From Bacteroidales bacterium (GTDB lineage: Bacteria > Bacteroidota > Bacteroidia > Bacteroidales > F082), in the NCBI GenBank assembly GCA_024400295.1, contig JAKSNA010000016.1, positions 1 through 57,473 on the forward strand: DNA of 57,473 bases. Reading direction: 5' to 3'. A program made the position numbers and the translations under genes. The first letter of the stretch is position 1; each line of letters begins with the position of its first letter. The notes beneath the pieces were generated by a model. That model was not told the origin of the DNA and ran no database searches. It saw only the letters and a program-made list of their open reading frames with translations. Below, in pieces: positions 15,872 to 22,831 of the stretch.

Positions 15872-17467
15872 ATGAAAAAATTATTACTTATCTCATTGAT
15901 GCTGATTACTTTCAGCTTCGCAAACGCGCAAGACATCCCCGGCGGCTTCGACCAGACTTTCGGAGAATGGGGCTTCACCACTCAGGACTTGAACAACCTC
16001 AGCGTTTTCATGACCGGAAAAGGCTCCGTGTCACTTCAGTCGGACGGCAAAATCGTCACCTACACACAGTTCGGCGAGGATTACGGAAAGTCGGATATTT
16101 TAATCATGCGCCACAACCCTGACGGCACACTCGACACTTCATACGGCGACAACGGCTGCCTCCGCATGTCTCCGTTGAACAAGAGTTTCTTCTCTTTCGA
16201 CTCGAAGATTGTCGAGGACGACAACCTGCTCATCCTGGCTTATACTTACAGCGGCAGCGAAGGCGGCAACATGTTCCTGATGAAGCTCGACTCGAACGGC
16301 AACCCTGTGACATCATTCGGCACCAACGGCTACGTCACATTCAACAAACAAGCCGGTTGGACGTTGGTCGTCAGGTCAATGGCGGTGCAGCCTGACGGCA
16401 AAATCGTTGTCGGCGGCGAATACGGCGAAGGCGATTACTCATCATGCATCCTTCGTTTCATGCCTGACGGACAGCTTGACACTTCCTTCGGTGACAACGG
16501 CATGTTCATCAACGAGTCGCACGACCACCTGGGCTACCTTTCAATGTCAGTCGGTGAGAGTGTCTGCATCGCTCCTGACGGACGCATATACCTCTGCGGC
16601 TGGCGTGTCACTCCTGACGAATACTGGGGATCGCCCTACGACAGCAAGATCGTCTGTGTTGACACCAACGGCAACCTCGTCACCACTTTCGGCGAAAACG
16701 GTGTTCTGGAGTTCAGTGTCAGCGAGGTCATCGATGTCATCCAGGATGCCGAGGTCCTTCCCGACGGAAAACTGCTCGTCGGCGGACAGGCTGAGATCTA
16801 CGTCGAAGATCCAAGCGAAGGCCCGAACTACGAACTCTTCCTCGCCAGATTCAACGAAGACGGCTCATTCGACGAGAGCTTCGGCAACGACGGCGTGACG
16901 AAAGTCCAGTATCAGGAGGATTCCTACCACTACTGCTGTGAAATCGCTGTCGCGGAAAACGGCGAGATCTTCATCGGCGGTTATTTCTGGGATGAGTTGA
17001 AGGATATTTTGATTACCGGATTTAACGCAGACGGCACATTGAACCAAGACTTTGGTGAAAATGGATTTACATACATCACATTTGGCGGTGACAAGTCAAG
17101 CTGCATCACCGACCTCGCCATGCAGCCCGACGGAAAACTCGTCGCCATCGGTCACTATGAACACGAAGAGACTTTCGCCGACTACTTCTTCGGCCGTTTC
17201 CACACATCATTAAGCCTTGTCGGTGTTGAGGAAAACATCATTGAGAGCGGCGTCACAGCTTATCCTAACCCTGCTGTCAACGAAGTCCGTTTCATGAACG
17301 TCGAAAACGAGTGCGCCGCCAACGTTTATGACGCGACAGGCCGCATGGTCATGAGCACGATTATCCCGGCTGACGGCGTGATGAATGTTTCAAAACTGAC
17401 ATCAGGCAACTATTTCGTTGAACTGATCGACGGCAGCCAAATCATGAAGGCAAGATTCGTGAAATAG
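15872..17467 (+). CDS. Secreted delta-60 repeat protein with type IX sorting domain
   Basis: The 531-residue protein has a signal peptide (MKKLLLISLMLITFSFANAQ) and then about seven to eight repeats of some 55 residues built on the pattern QPDGKIVVGG ... R(F/H)xxDGxLDxSFGxNG (for example NPDGTLDTSYGDNGC and MPDGQLDTSFGDNGM), the delta-60 family predicted to form a beta-propeller. The last 75 residues (TAYPNPAVNEVRF, YDATGRMV, LTSGNYFVEL, MKARFVK) are a type A type IX secretion sorting domain. It should be exported across the outer membrane and anchored or released. The ligand is unknown. It is a lone gene with its own promoter and a terminator 26 bp downstream. Confidence 0.88.
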   Translation: MKKLLLISLMLITFSFANAQDIPGGFDQTFGEWGFTTQDLNNLSVFMTGKGSVSLQSDGKIVTYTQFGEDYGKSDILIMRHNPDGTLDTSYGDNGCLRMSPLNKSFFSFDSKIVEDDNLLILAYTYSGSEGGNMFLMKLDSNGNPVTSFGTNGYVTFNKQAGWTLVVRSMAVQPDGKIVVGGEYGEGDYSSCILRFMPDGQLDTSFGDNGMFINESHDHLGYLSMSVGESVCIAPDGRIYLCGWRVTPDEYWGSPYDSKIVCVDTNGNLVTTFGENGVLEFSVSEVIDVIQDAEVLPDGKLLVGGQAEIYVEDPSEGPNYELFLARFNEDGSFDESFGNDGVTKVQYQEDSYHYCCEIAVAENGEIFIGGYFWDELKDILITGFNADGTLNQDFGENGFTYITFGGDKSSCITDLAMQPDGKLVAIGHYEHEETFADYFFGRFHTSLSLVGVEENIIESGVTAYPNPAVNEVRFMNVENECAANVYDATGRMVMSTIIPADGVMNVSKLTSGNYFVELIDGSQIMKARFVK

Positions 17468-17493
17468 TTGGTTTTATAAATATTTGAATGAAA

Positions 17494-17520
17494 AAAGCCG
17501 GCATTACGTCGGCTTTTTTT
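17494..17520. terminator. Bidirectional terminator
   Basis: AAGCCGGC and GTCGGCTT form a stem around ATTAC, with an A-run before and a T-run after, so it can stop transcripts from either side. Confidence 0.8.
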
Positions 17521-17719
17521 GTCGAAAAACACAAGGTCTCCTGTCGGCGACTTATGCTTGTCGTCGGGAAGACGGAGTGGCAGAGGGATAGTATCGTTGG
17601 TTCTGGTATTTGAAAATATTTTTCACACACTAATGTGGAACTGACTATGCCATTCAAAAGACAAGCATAACGCTTCTTGATTTCAATAAAATATCGAAAA
17701 TCGCTTTCGCGAAATCCGG
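17497..17719 (-). ncRNA. Candidate small RNA or gene remnant
   Basis: A TATATTTG box (17723-17730) faces left, and the bidirectional terminator closes a unit of about 220 nt. The only long frame here starts inside the mntA gene, upstream of the box, so it is not the product. I see no conserved fold. It could equally be a decayed gene with its promoter left behind. Confidence 0.25.
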
Positions 17720-17807
17720 GTGCAAATATAGACAATGTTTTAAATGGTGCTAACGTTTTATGAAAATATTTTTTTGAGGCAACAGACCTCTCATCTTCAA
17801 AGAAAAG

Positions 17808-17943
17808 TGTATCTTTGCAAAATAAAATCTGGAAAATGAAGACCCGACAGGAGTGCATAGAAATTCTGAAAGCGCATGAATCTGAACTGAAAGAAAAATT
17901 CGGCATCAGCTATATGCGCATTTTCGGTTCGGTGGCACGCGAC
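17808..17943 (+). repeat. 136-bp direct repeat, copy 1 (promoter and N-terminus of mntA)
   Basis: This matches 18500-18635 with three mismatches, covering the TATCTTTG box, the leader and the first 36 codons. Identity stops abruptly right after the codons for GSVARD. Confidence 0.92.
17810..17817 (+). promoter_or_regulatory. -7 box for the first MntA-HepT module
   Basis: TATCTTTG lies 18 bp before the start codon chosen for mntA. It excludes the upstream ATG at 17815, which lies inside the box. Confidence 0.7.
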
Positions 17944-18132
17944 GAGCAGCATGACGGCAGTGATGTGGATGTTTGCGTGGTGATGAACCCTGATTTGCTG
18001 CTTCACGTCCGTTTGAAACGCTTTCTTGAAGAACAGCTCAACTGTGCTGTTGATGTTGTGCGACTTCATAAAAATATGAACGAAACCCTTAAAAATGAAA
18101 TAGATAGAGATGGAATCGAAATCTTTGCATAA
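17836..18132 (+). CDS. mntA: MntA-type nucleotidyltransferase antitoxin, module 1
   Basis: This small (98-residue) minimal nucleotidyltransferase has the GSX10DxD active site as GSVARDEQHDGSDVDV, near residue 31. In characterised MntA-HepT pairs the enzyme AMPylates the HEPN toxin on its motif tyrosine and so silences it. The start is at 17836 (MKTRQECIEIL), behind the TATCTTTG box. It overlaps the next gene by 23 bp, which implies translational coupling. The promoter and first 36 codons are nearly identical to module 2, while the remainder differs strongly. Confidence 0.88.
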   Translation: MKTRQECIEILKAHESELKEKFGISYMRIFGSVARDEQHDGSDVDVCVVMNPDLLLHVRLKRFLEEQLNCAVDVVRLHKNMNETLKNEIDRDGIEIFA

Positions 18133-18493
18133 TAAATTGGCAGTTGACATCCTTAAACAAATCGAAGACGCAATAGTTCGTTTGCAAGAAAGGACATCAA
18201 TGATTCATTCTGTTGACGATTTTCTGCTTTCCCCATCCGGGATGGAAAAACTTGACGCAACATGTATGTTGTTGATTGCCATAGGCGAAAGCTTGAAAAG
18301 TTTCGATAAATTGACGAATAAAGAAATCCTATGCACAGACGATTCCATTCCATGGAAAGATATAATGGGAGTGAGAGACATCATAGCGCATCATTATTTT
18401 GACATTGACGCGGAGGAGATTTTTAATATCATTGACAATCAATTAGATCCGTTGCTTGTGTCGATCAAGAGTTTTATTGATAAGATGTCTTAA
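18110..18493 (+). CDS. hepT: HepT-type HEPN ribonuclease toxin, module 1
   Basis: The 127-residue HEPN/DUF86 protein carries the catalytic RX4HXY motif as RDIIAHHY near residue 90, followed by the typical FDIDAEEIF. HepT proteins are RNases in the cytoplasm; the tyrosine of this motif is the AMPylation target. The start at 18110 overlaps mntA. Partner assignment rests on the overlap and known family pairing. Its sequence is well separated from module 2 (roughly one third identical by eye). Confidence 0.87.
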   Translation: MESKSLHNKLAVDILKQIEDAIVRLQERTSMIHSVDDFLLSPSGMEKLDATCMLLIAIGESLKSFDKLTNKEILCTDDSIPWKDIMGVRDIIAHHYFDIDAEEIFNIIDNQLDPLLVSIKSFIDKMS

Positions 18494-18499
18494 TTATAT

Positions 18500-18635
18500 T
18501 GTATCTTTGCAAAATAAAATCTGGAAAATGAAGACCCGACAGGAGTGCATAGAAATTCTGAAAGCGCATGAATCTGAGCTGAAAGACAAATTCGGTATCA
18601 GCTATATGCGCATTTTCGGTTCGGTGGCACGCGAC
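18500..18635 (+). repeat. 136-bp direct repeat, copy 2
   Basis: This is the second copy of 17808-17943 at an offset of exactly 692 bp. It begins right after the stop codon of the first hepT. Confidence 0.92.
18502..18509 (+). promoter_or_regulatory. -7 box for the second MntA-HepT module
   Basis: TATCTTTG is in the duplicated block, with the same 18-bp distance to the start codon. Confidence 0.7.
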
Positions 18636-18830
18636 ATGCATGGTGAGAAAAGCGATGTGGATGTCTTTGTCGTGATGCCAGCTGATGCTTATATGTTGTG
18701 TGCTGCCGCTGATTATTTGGAGAGCTTGCTCGGCAATGAAGTGGATTTGATCCGCAGGCATGAAAATATGCGCCCGTTTTTTTTAAACCAAATAATGAAA
18801 TATGGAATTGACATCTTTGGAAAAGCGTGA
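18528..18830 (+). CDS. mntA: MntA-type nucleotidyltransferase antitoxin, module 2
   Basis: The 100-residue protein has the active site GSVARDMHGEKSDVDV, again GSX10DxD. Residues 1-36 differ from module 1 at a single position (E/D), and beyond this the sequences are only distantly alike. The start at 18528 is set by the promoter box; the longer frame from 18456 runs back into the first hepT. It overlaps the following hepT by 29 bp. Its substrate should be the second HepT. Confidence 0.88.
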   Translation: MKTRQECIEILKAHESELKDKFGISYMRIFGSVARDMHGEKSDVDVFVVMPADAYMLCAAADYLESLLGNEVDLIRRHENMRPFFLNQIMKYGIDIFGKA

Positions 18831-19197
18831 AATTTTGCTTGACTCTCTACAACAAATTCGTCAGTCTTGTGAAAATCTGATGAGTTGGAATAAAGATGTC
18901 AAAGACATGAAAGTGTTGCTGAATTCGTCAACTGGGATGCAGGATCTGGCGGGAAATTGTATGACTGTCATGGCGATAGGAGAAGGATTCAGAAAGATTG
19001 ACAAAATCACCGACGGAAAATTTCTTATATTGCGTCCTGAAATTCCTTGGAATCAGGTGTTTGGCTTGCGAAACAGAATCGCTCACGGTTATTTTGACAT
19101 TGATGTGGATGTGATTTCTGATGTGGTGAACAATGATTTGCAGCCATTGCTTGAAGCAATAGATTATTTTATTGAATATTTGAAAAATAAAGATTAA
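18802..19197 (+). CDS. hepT: HepT-type HEPN ribonuclease toxin, module 2
   Basis: The 131-residue HEPN protein has RX4HXY as RNRIAHGY followed by FDIDVDVISDV. Other shared HepT features are the MQDLAGNCMTVMAIGEGFRK helix and IPWNQVFGLRN. It ends 2 bp before the ABC ATPase gene, so the downstream gene may be read from the toxin promoter. Confidence 0.87.
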   Translation: MELTSLEKREILLDSLQQIRQSCENLMSWNKDVKDMKVLLNSSTGMQDLAGNCMTVMAIGEGFRKIDKITDGKFLILRPEIPWNQVFGLRNRIAHGYFDIDVDVISDVVNNDLQPLLEAIDYFIEYLKNKD

Positions 19198-19199
19198 AG

Positions 19200-19925
19200 A
19201 TGTCAATAAAAGTCACTCACGTAACGAAAAAATACGACTCGCAGCTCGCGCTGAACGACGTAAACCTTGATATAGAAAAAGGCCGCATCGTCGGTCTCCT
19301 CGGCCCGAACGGAGCCGGGAAATCCACGCTGATGAAGATAATAACATGCTTCATCCCGCCGACCGAAGGCACTGTCACCGTTGAAGGCCATGACATCCTC
19401 GACAACCCGATGGAGGTGCGCCGCTGTGTCGGCTACCTGCCGGAACATAACCCGCTTTACTTGGATATGTACGTCCGCGAATATCTCGAGTTCGTCGCAG
19501 GCATTCATCACATCACGGGCAGCGAAGCCAAGAGACGCATCGACGAGATGATTGAAAAGACAGGCCTCACCGTGGAGATGCGCAAGAAAATCGGTGCGTT
19601 GTCGAAAGGCTACCGCCAGCGCGTCGGCCTCGCCCAGGCGATGATGCACAACCCGTCAGTCCTCATCCTCGACGAACCGACTTCAGGCCTCGACCCGAAC
19701 CAACTCGTTGAAATCCGCGCACTTATCACCGAACTCGGAAAGGAGAAGACGGTGCTGCTCTCGACTCACATCATGCAAGAGGTGGAGGCGATGTGCCCCG
19801 AAATCATCATTATTAATAAAGGTGTGGTCGTGGCGGACGACAGAATCGAAAACATCAAGATGAACGTGATGCATCGCGCCGACGCAAGCATTGAGGAATG
19901 TTTCCAGGCACTCACGCTGAAATGA
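19200..19925 (+). CDS. GldA-like ABC transporter ATP-binding protein
   Basis: The 241-residue ATPase has Walker A GPNGAGKST, the signature region LSKGYRQRVGLAQAM (the GldA-type replacement of LSGGQ), Walker B VLILDEPTSGLDPNQ and switch histidine STHIMQEVEA. GYLPEHNPLYLDMYVREYLEF is strongly GldA-like. GldA proteins are usually about 300 residues and work with GldF and GldG in gliding and type IX secretion. Here the protein is short at the C-terminus and no permease is nearby, so the membrane partner must be elsewhere or the role differs. Confidence 0.8.
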   Translation: MSIKVTHVTKKYDSQLALNDVNLDIEKGRIVGLLGPNGAGKSTLMKIITCFIPPTEGTVTVEGHDILDNPMEVRRCVGYLPEHNPLYLDMYVREYLEFVAGIHHITGSEAKRRIDEMIEKTGLTVEMRKKIGALSKGYRQRVGLAQAMMHNPSVLILDEPTSGLDPNQLVEIRALITELGKEKTVLLSTHIMQEVEAMCPEIIIINKGVVVADDRIENIKMNVMHRADASIEECFQALTLK

Positions 19926-20006
19926 CACATGATGCCCCGCGGATTAAGTGTGATTTGCGGTAGAAAAATATTTTCGCAAAATCACCTCTATGCATGAAAA
20001 TTGTTG

Positions 20007-20014
20007 TATCTTTG
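20007..20014 (+). promoter_or_regulatory. -7 box upstream of a candidate small RNA
   Basis: TATCTTTG lies inside a region of about 50 bp that resembles the metK promoter region at 20550-20606, including TATTTTCGC and AAATTGTTGTATCTTTGCAGC-like sequence. Confidence 0.6.
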
Positions 20015-20017
20015 CAG

Positions 20018-20140
20018 CAAATAAAAATGTGGCTTAAATCGCCTTGGCTTTTTGAACCCTACCTTGCAGTTTGAAAAGAAGCATAATAAGGATGATTGTA
20101 GGAGTCATTTAGGATAGAGGCAGTCCTACCACTTTTTTAT
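20018..20140 (+). ncRNA. Candidate small RNA, antisense to the end of the next gene
   Basis: A strong promoter box and a terminator-like hairpin (GTAGGA at 20098-20103 with TCCTAC at 20124-20129, then CACTTTTTTATTTTT) delimit about 120 nt. It contains a 15-codon frame at 20027-20074 (MWLKSPWLFEPYLAV). The last 30 nt overlap the 3' end of the leftward gene, so it could act as antisense RNA. No known family is recognised. Confidence 0.4.
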
Positions 20141-20513
20141 TTTTACTCCAGAGCAATTCCTTCTTTTCTATTTCCTTCGTCCTTCTCGGCTGGGCTGTTC
20201 TCACTTCCCAAATGTCGCCGTTCAAACTCAAACTTATTGCAGCCGTGTCGTGTACGTCGTCTCTGTAAATGATCAGGAGCAACGAATCCCCGCTGCCTTT
20301 TCTTATCTGTGTGAAATTTGTCGCGATAAGCTTTACATAATCTAAAGCATTGATTCCTAATGATTCCAACTCTATTCTGTGATAGTTTGAGATGTGTTTC
20401 AAATAATTGTCAGTGATGTAAATGTCTGCGCATTTTCTTTTTATCGCTTTTGCAATAGTCATTTTCAAACGGCCAATCTTGGTTAAATGTTGTGTGTTTT
20501 TTGTAGCATCCAT
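20109..20513 (-). CDS. Small protein of unknown function
   Basis: I do not recognise this 134-residue protein. The start is placed at 20513 (MDATKNTQHLTKIG) because a TACCTTTG promoter box lies 31 bp before it; the longer frame from 20645 runs through that box and the metK promoter. It is soluble, without signal or membrane segment. A Lys-rich N-terminus leads to ADIYITDNYLKHISNYHRI, an alternating beta section (LLLIIYRD, TAAISLSLNGDIWEVRT) and a basic end (QPRRTKEIEKKELL). The layout recalls small RelE/barnase-like nucleases but no catalytic set can be assigned. It is bracketed by two similar promoter regions. Confidence 0.6.
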   Translation of the reverse strand: MDATKNTQHLTKIGRLKMTIAKAIKRKCADIYITDNYLKHISNYHRIELESLGINALDYVKLIATNFTQIRKGSGDSLLLIIYRDDVHDTAAISLSLNGDIWEVRTAQPRRTKEIEKKELLWSKNKKVVGLPLS

Positions 20514-20543
20514 AACAAAAAAACTAAATGTCAAACAATGGTG

Positions 20544-20551
20544 CAAAGGTA
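20544..20551 (-). promoter_or_regulatory. -7 box for the unknown gene
   Basis: TACCTTTG on the minus strand sets the start at 20513. It lies 45 bp from the rightward metK box and points the other way. Confidence 0.65.
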
Positions 20552-20595
20552 CAAAAATATTTTCGCGAATATCGCTCTCTGTGTGGAAATTGTTG

Positions 20596-20603
20596 TATCT
20601 TTG
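20596..20603 (+). promoter_or_regulatory. -7 box for metK
   Basis: TATCTTTG predicts a leader of about 185 nt. The leader holds degenerate GGTAAAAAGG repeats (20713-20742) followed by ATCACCT repeats. No SAM riboswitch core is visible. Confidence 0.6.
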
Positions 20604-20793
20604 CAGCCGAAATTTTCGTGGAAAGATTTGATTGATTGCAACCACAAGAAAAAATGCTAAAACAGTTTCTTTTTTACAATCACAAATACTCCATATTTAT
20701 TAATTTAGGTAAAAGGTAAAAAGGTAAAAAGGCAAAAAGGACTTGTCCTATCACCTGTCACCTATCACCTTGGACCTGTAAAACTAAATTATT

Positions 20794-22086
20794 ATGGGTT
20801 ATTACTTCACTTCAGAATCAGTATCAGAAGGCCATCCCGACAAGGTGGCCGACCAGATTTCGGATGCAGTCCTCGATGAGATGCTTCGTCAGGACCCGGA
20901 ATCGAAAGTGGCCTGCGAGACATTGGTGACGACGGGTTTGACGGTCGTGGCAGGCGAAGTCAAGACAGACGCTTACGTTGACATTCAGGACACGGCACGG
21001 CGCGTCATTGAGAAAATCGGTTACACAAAGGCTGAATATCAGTTCGACAGCAAGTCGTGCGGCGTGTTGTCGGCCATCCACGGCCAGTCGCAGGACATCA
21101 ACCGCGGTGTTGAACGCCAGAGTCTTGAAGACCAGGGTGCCGGCGACCAAGGTATGATGTTTGGTTATGCATGTAAGGAAACTCCTGATTATATGCCACT
21201 TACAATCGTTTTGTCGCATATACTCCTGATGGAGCTTGCGAAAATCCGGCGCGAAGGCCGTCAGATGAAATATCTCCGCCCCGACGCGAAATCGCAGGTG
21301 ACGGTGGAATACGCTTCCGGCTGGAAACCGCTCCGTATCGACACAATAGTCATCTCGACGCAGCACGACGAGTTCATGGACGACGATGCCGCCATGATCC
21401 GGAAAATTGAACATGACGTGCGCACGATTCTCCTCCCGAGAGTGAAAAGGCTTCTGCCACAGAAGGTCAGGAATCTCTTCAAGGCCGACATGAAACTCTT
21501 CGTCAACCCGACTGGCAAGTTCGTCATCGGTGGGCCTCACGGCGACACCGGTCTCACCGGACGCAAGATTATCGTTGACACTTACGGCGGTCGCGGCGCA
21601 CACGGCGGTGGCGCGTTCTCCGGCAAGGACTCGTCTAAAGTTGACCGCTCGGCGGCTTACGCGGCCCGTCATATCGCAAAAAATATTGTGGCGGCTGGCA
21701 TCTGCGATGAGGCTCTCGTCCAGATCGCATACGCCATCGGCGTGGCACAACCTGTTGGCTTCTATGTGAATACATACGGAACAGCTCATGTCAAAGACGC
21801 AAACGGCAAGAAACTGGGCGACGCGGAAATCGCCGAGAGACTCAAGTCTTTGTTCGATCTTCGTCCGTATGCCATCGTGAAACGTTTCGGCCTCAAAAAC
21901 CCGATTTTCGAAGCGACTGCGTCATACGGACACTTCGGCCGCGACCCGTTCACCGCAAAGGTCGAAGTCGGCTATAAGGATGAAAACACTTTCGTCGAAA
22001 ACGGAAAGAATTACAAAAACGTCGAGTTCTTCGCCTGGGAGAAGACCGACATGGTTGGAGAAATTCAGAAGATGTTTGTTTTTTAG
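20794..22086 (+). CDS. metK: S-adenosylmethionine synthetase
   Basis: This enzyme makes S-adenosylmethionine from methionine and [22 protein letters not shown] and the phosphate loop [20 protein letters not shown] are conserved, as is [17 protein letters not shown]. At 430 residues it is longer than the E. coli enzyme, as in other Bacteroidota. It is a single gene with a long leader and a strong terminator. Confidence 0.96.
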   Translation: MGYYFTSESVSEGHPDKVADQISDAVLDEMLRQDPESKVACETLVTTGLTVVAGEVKTDAYVDIQDTARRVIEKIGYTKAEYQFDSKSCGVLSAIHGQSQDINRGVERQSLEDQGAGDQGMMFGYACKETPDYMPLTIVLSHILLMELAKIRREGRQMKYLRPDAKSQVTVEYASGWKPLRIDTIVISTQHDEFMDDDAAMIRKIEHDVRTILLPRVKRLLPQKVRNLFKADMKLFVNPTGKFVIGGPHGDTGLTGRKIIVDTYGGRGAHGGGAFSGKDSSKVDRSAAYAARHIAKNIVAAGICDEALVQIAYAIGVAQPVGFYVNTYGTAHVKDANGKKLGDAEIAERLKSLFDLRPYAIVKRFGLKNPIFEATASYGHFGRDPFTAKVEVGYKDENTFVENGKNYKNVEFFAWEKTDMVGEIQKMFVF

Positions 22087-22148
22087 TTTTTTGACATTGG
22101 CAATCGGTTTTAAAATTAATTGATTTTGAATTATTTGAGAATTTTATA

Positions 22149-22181
22149 AGCAGCTGTCAGTGAGTGGCAGCTGCTTTTTTT
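22149..22181 (+). terminator. Terminator after metK
   Basis: AGCAGCTG and CAGCTGCT form an 8-bp stem followed by seven T. Confidence 0.88.
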
Positions 22182-22215
22182 GAAAAAAAACATACCAATA
22201 TTTAATAATTATTAG

Positions 22216-22223
22216 TAATTTTG
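22216..22223 (+). promoter_or_regulatory. -7 box for parDE
   Basis: TAATTTTG lies 20 bp before the parD start. Confidence 0.6.
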
Positions 22224-22243
22224 TGCCGAAAAAATTGGAAAAT

Positions 22244-22546
22244 ATGAAAACAACATCTGTTGCATTAGGCAGTTATTTTGACGAATTCATTGCTGCGACG
22301 ATTCAAACTGGCAGATACAATAATGCCAGCGAAGTGGTGCGGGCTGGTCTGCGTCTTCTGGAAGAGAGAGAGCAAAAAGTTGCGCAACTGAAAAACGCCA
22401 TTCACGAAGGGCTCGAAAGTGGACGAAACGATGATTTCGACCCTGATATTTATCTTAACCAACTGAAAACCAAACATAATGAAAAAGTATCATCTGACAA
22501 ACAAGGCTGTGGAAGATCTCGGGGAGATTTGGTCGTACACAAATGA
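22244..22546 (+). CDS. parD: ParD-type antitoxin
   Basis: The 100-residue protein has the ribbon-helix-helix ParD opening (TSVALGSYFDEFIAATIQTG then YNNASEVVRAGLRLLEE). It binds its operator as a dimer and neutralises ParE through the C-terminus (LESG, FDPDIYLNQLKTKH). Typical ParD proteins would end near KTKH; here translation continues for about 20 residues over the first 68 bp of parE, in another frame. The start at 22244 follows the promoter box. Confidence 0.88.
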   Translation: MKTTSVALGSYFDEFIAATIQTGRYNNASEVVRAGLRLLEEREQKVAQLKNAIHEGLESGRNDDFDPDIYLNQLKTKHNEKVSSDKQGCGRSRGDLVVHK

Positions 22547-22775
22547 TAATTGGTCGGAAAGACAGGCAGACGCTTATTATCATGAATTGATTTCTGAAAT
22601 TCGAGAGGTTGCCAAACATCCAGCATGTCTTGACAAAAAGTATGATAAAATATTTTCGGAATTATATTGTCATAAATGCCGAAAACACTTGATTTTCTAT
22701 CATTTAGTCGATGATGAAGTAGAAGTGGTCAGAATACTTCACGAAAGGATGGACATATACTCAAAATTCAGTTAG
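22479..22775 (+). CDS. parE: ParE/RelE-type toxin
   Basis: The 98-residue RelE/ParE-fold toxin has KYHLTNKAVEDLGEIWSYT at the start, the YYHELISEIREVAKHP helix, and the C-terminal LIFYHLVDDEVEVVRILHER. ParE family members inhibit gyrase; some relatives cleave mRNA instead, and this cannot be told from sequence alone. It is translated from within parD (68-bp overlap). Confidence 0.9.
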   Translation: MKKYHLTNKAVEDLGEIWSYTNDNWSERQADAYYHELISEIREVAKHPACLDKKYDKIFSELYCHKCRKHLIFYHLVDDEVEVVRILHERMDIYSKFS

Positions 22776-22831
22776 GATTTTCGTTTTGCGAAATTGTTTG
22801 ATTATTGTGCGTCTCGGGATTTTTTTCATGC

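Noticed and set aside
17442..17906. A 154-codon leftward frame
   Set aside because: It begins inside mntA on the other strand and crosses a bidirectional terminator. No family features are visible.
20604..20793. SAM riboswitch in the metK leader
   Set aside because: The long leader raised the idea, but no SAM-I or SAM-II core or terminator switch is visible; it holds degenerate GGTAAAAAGG-type units.
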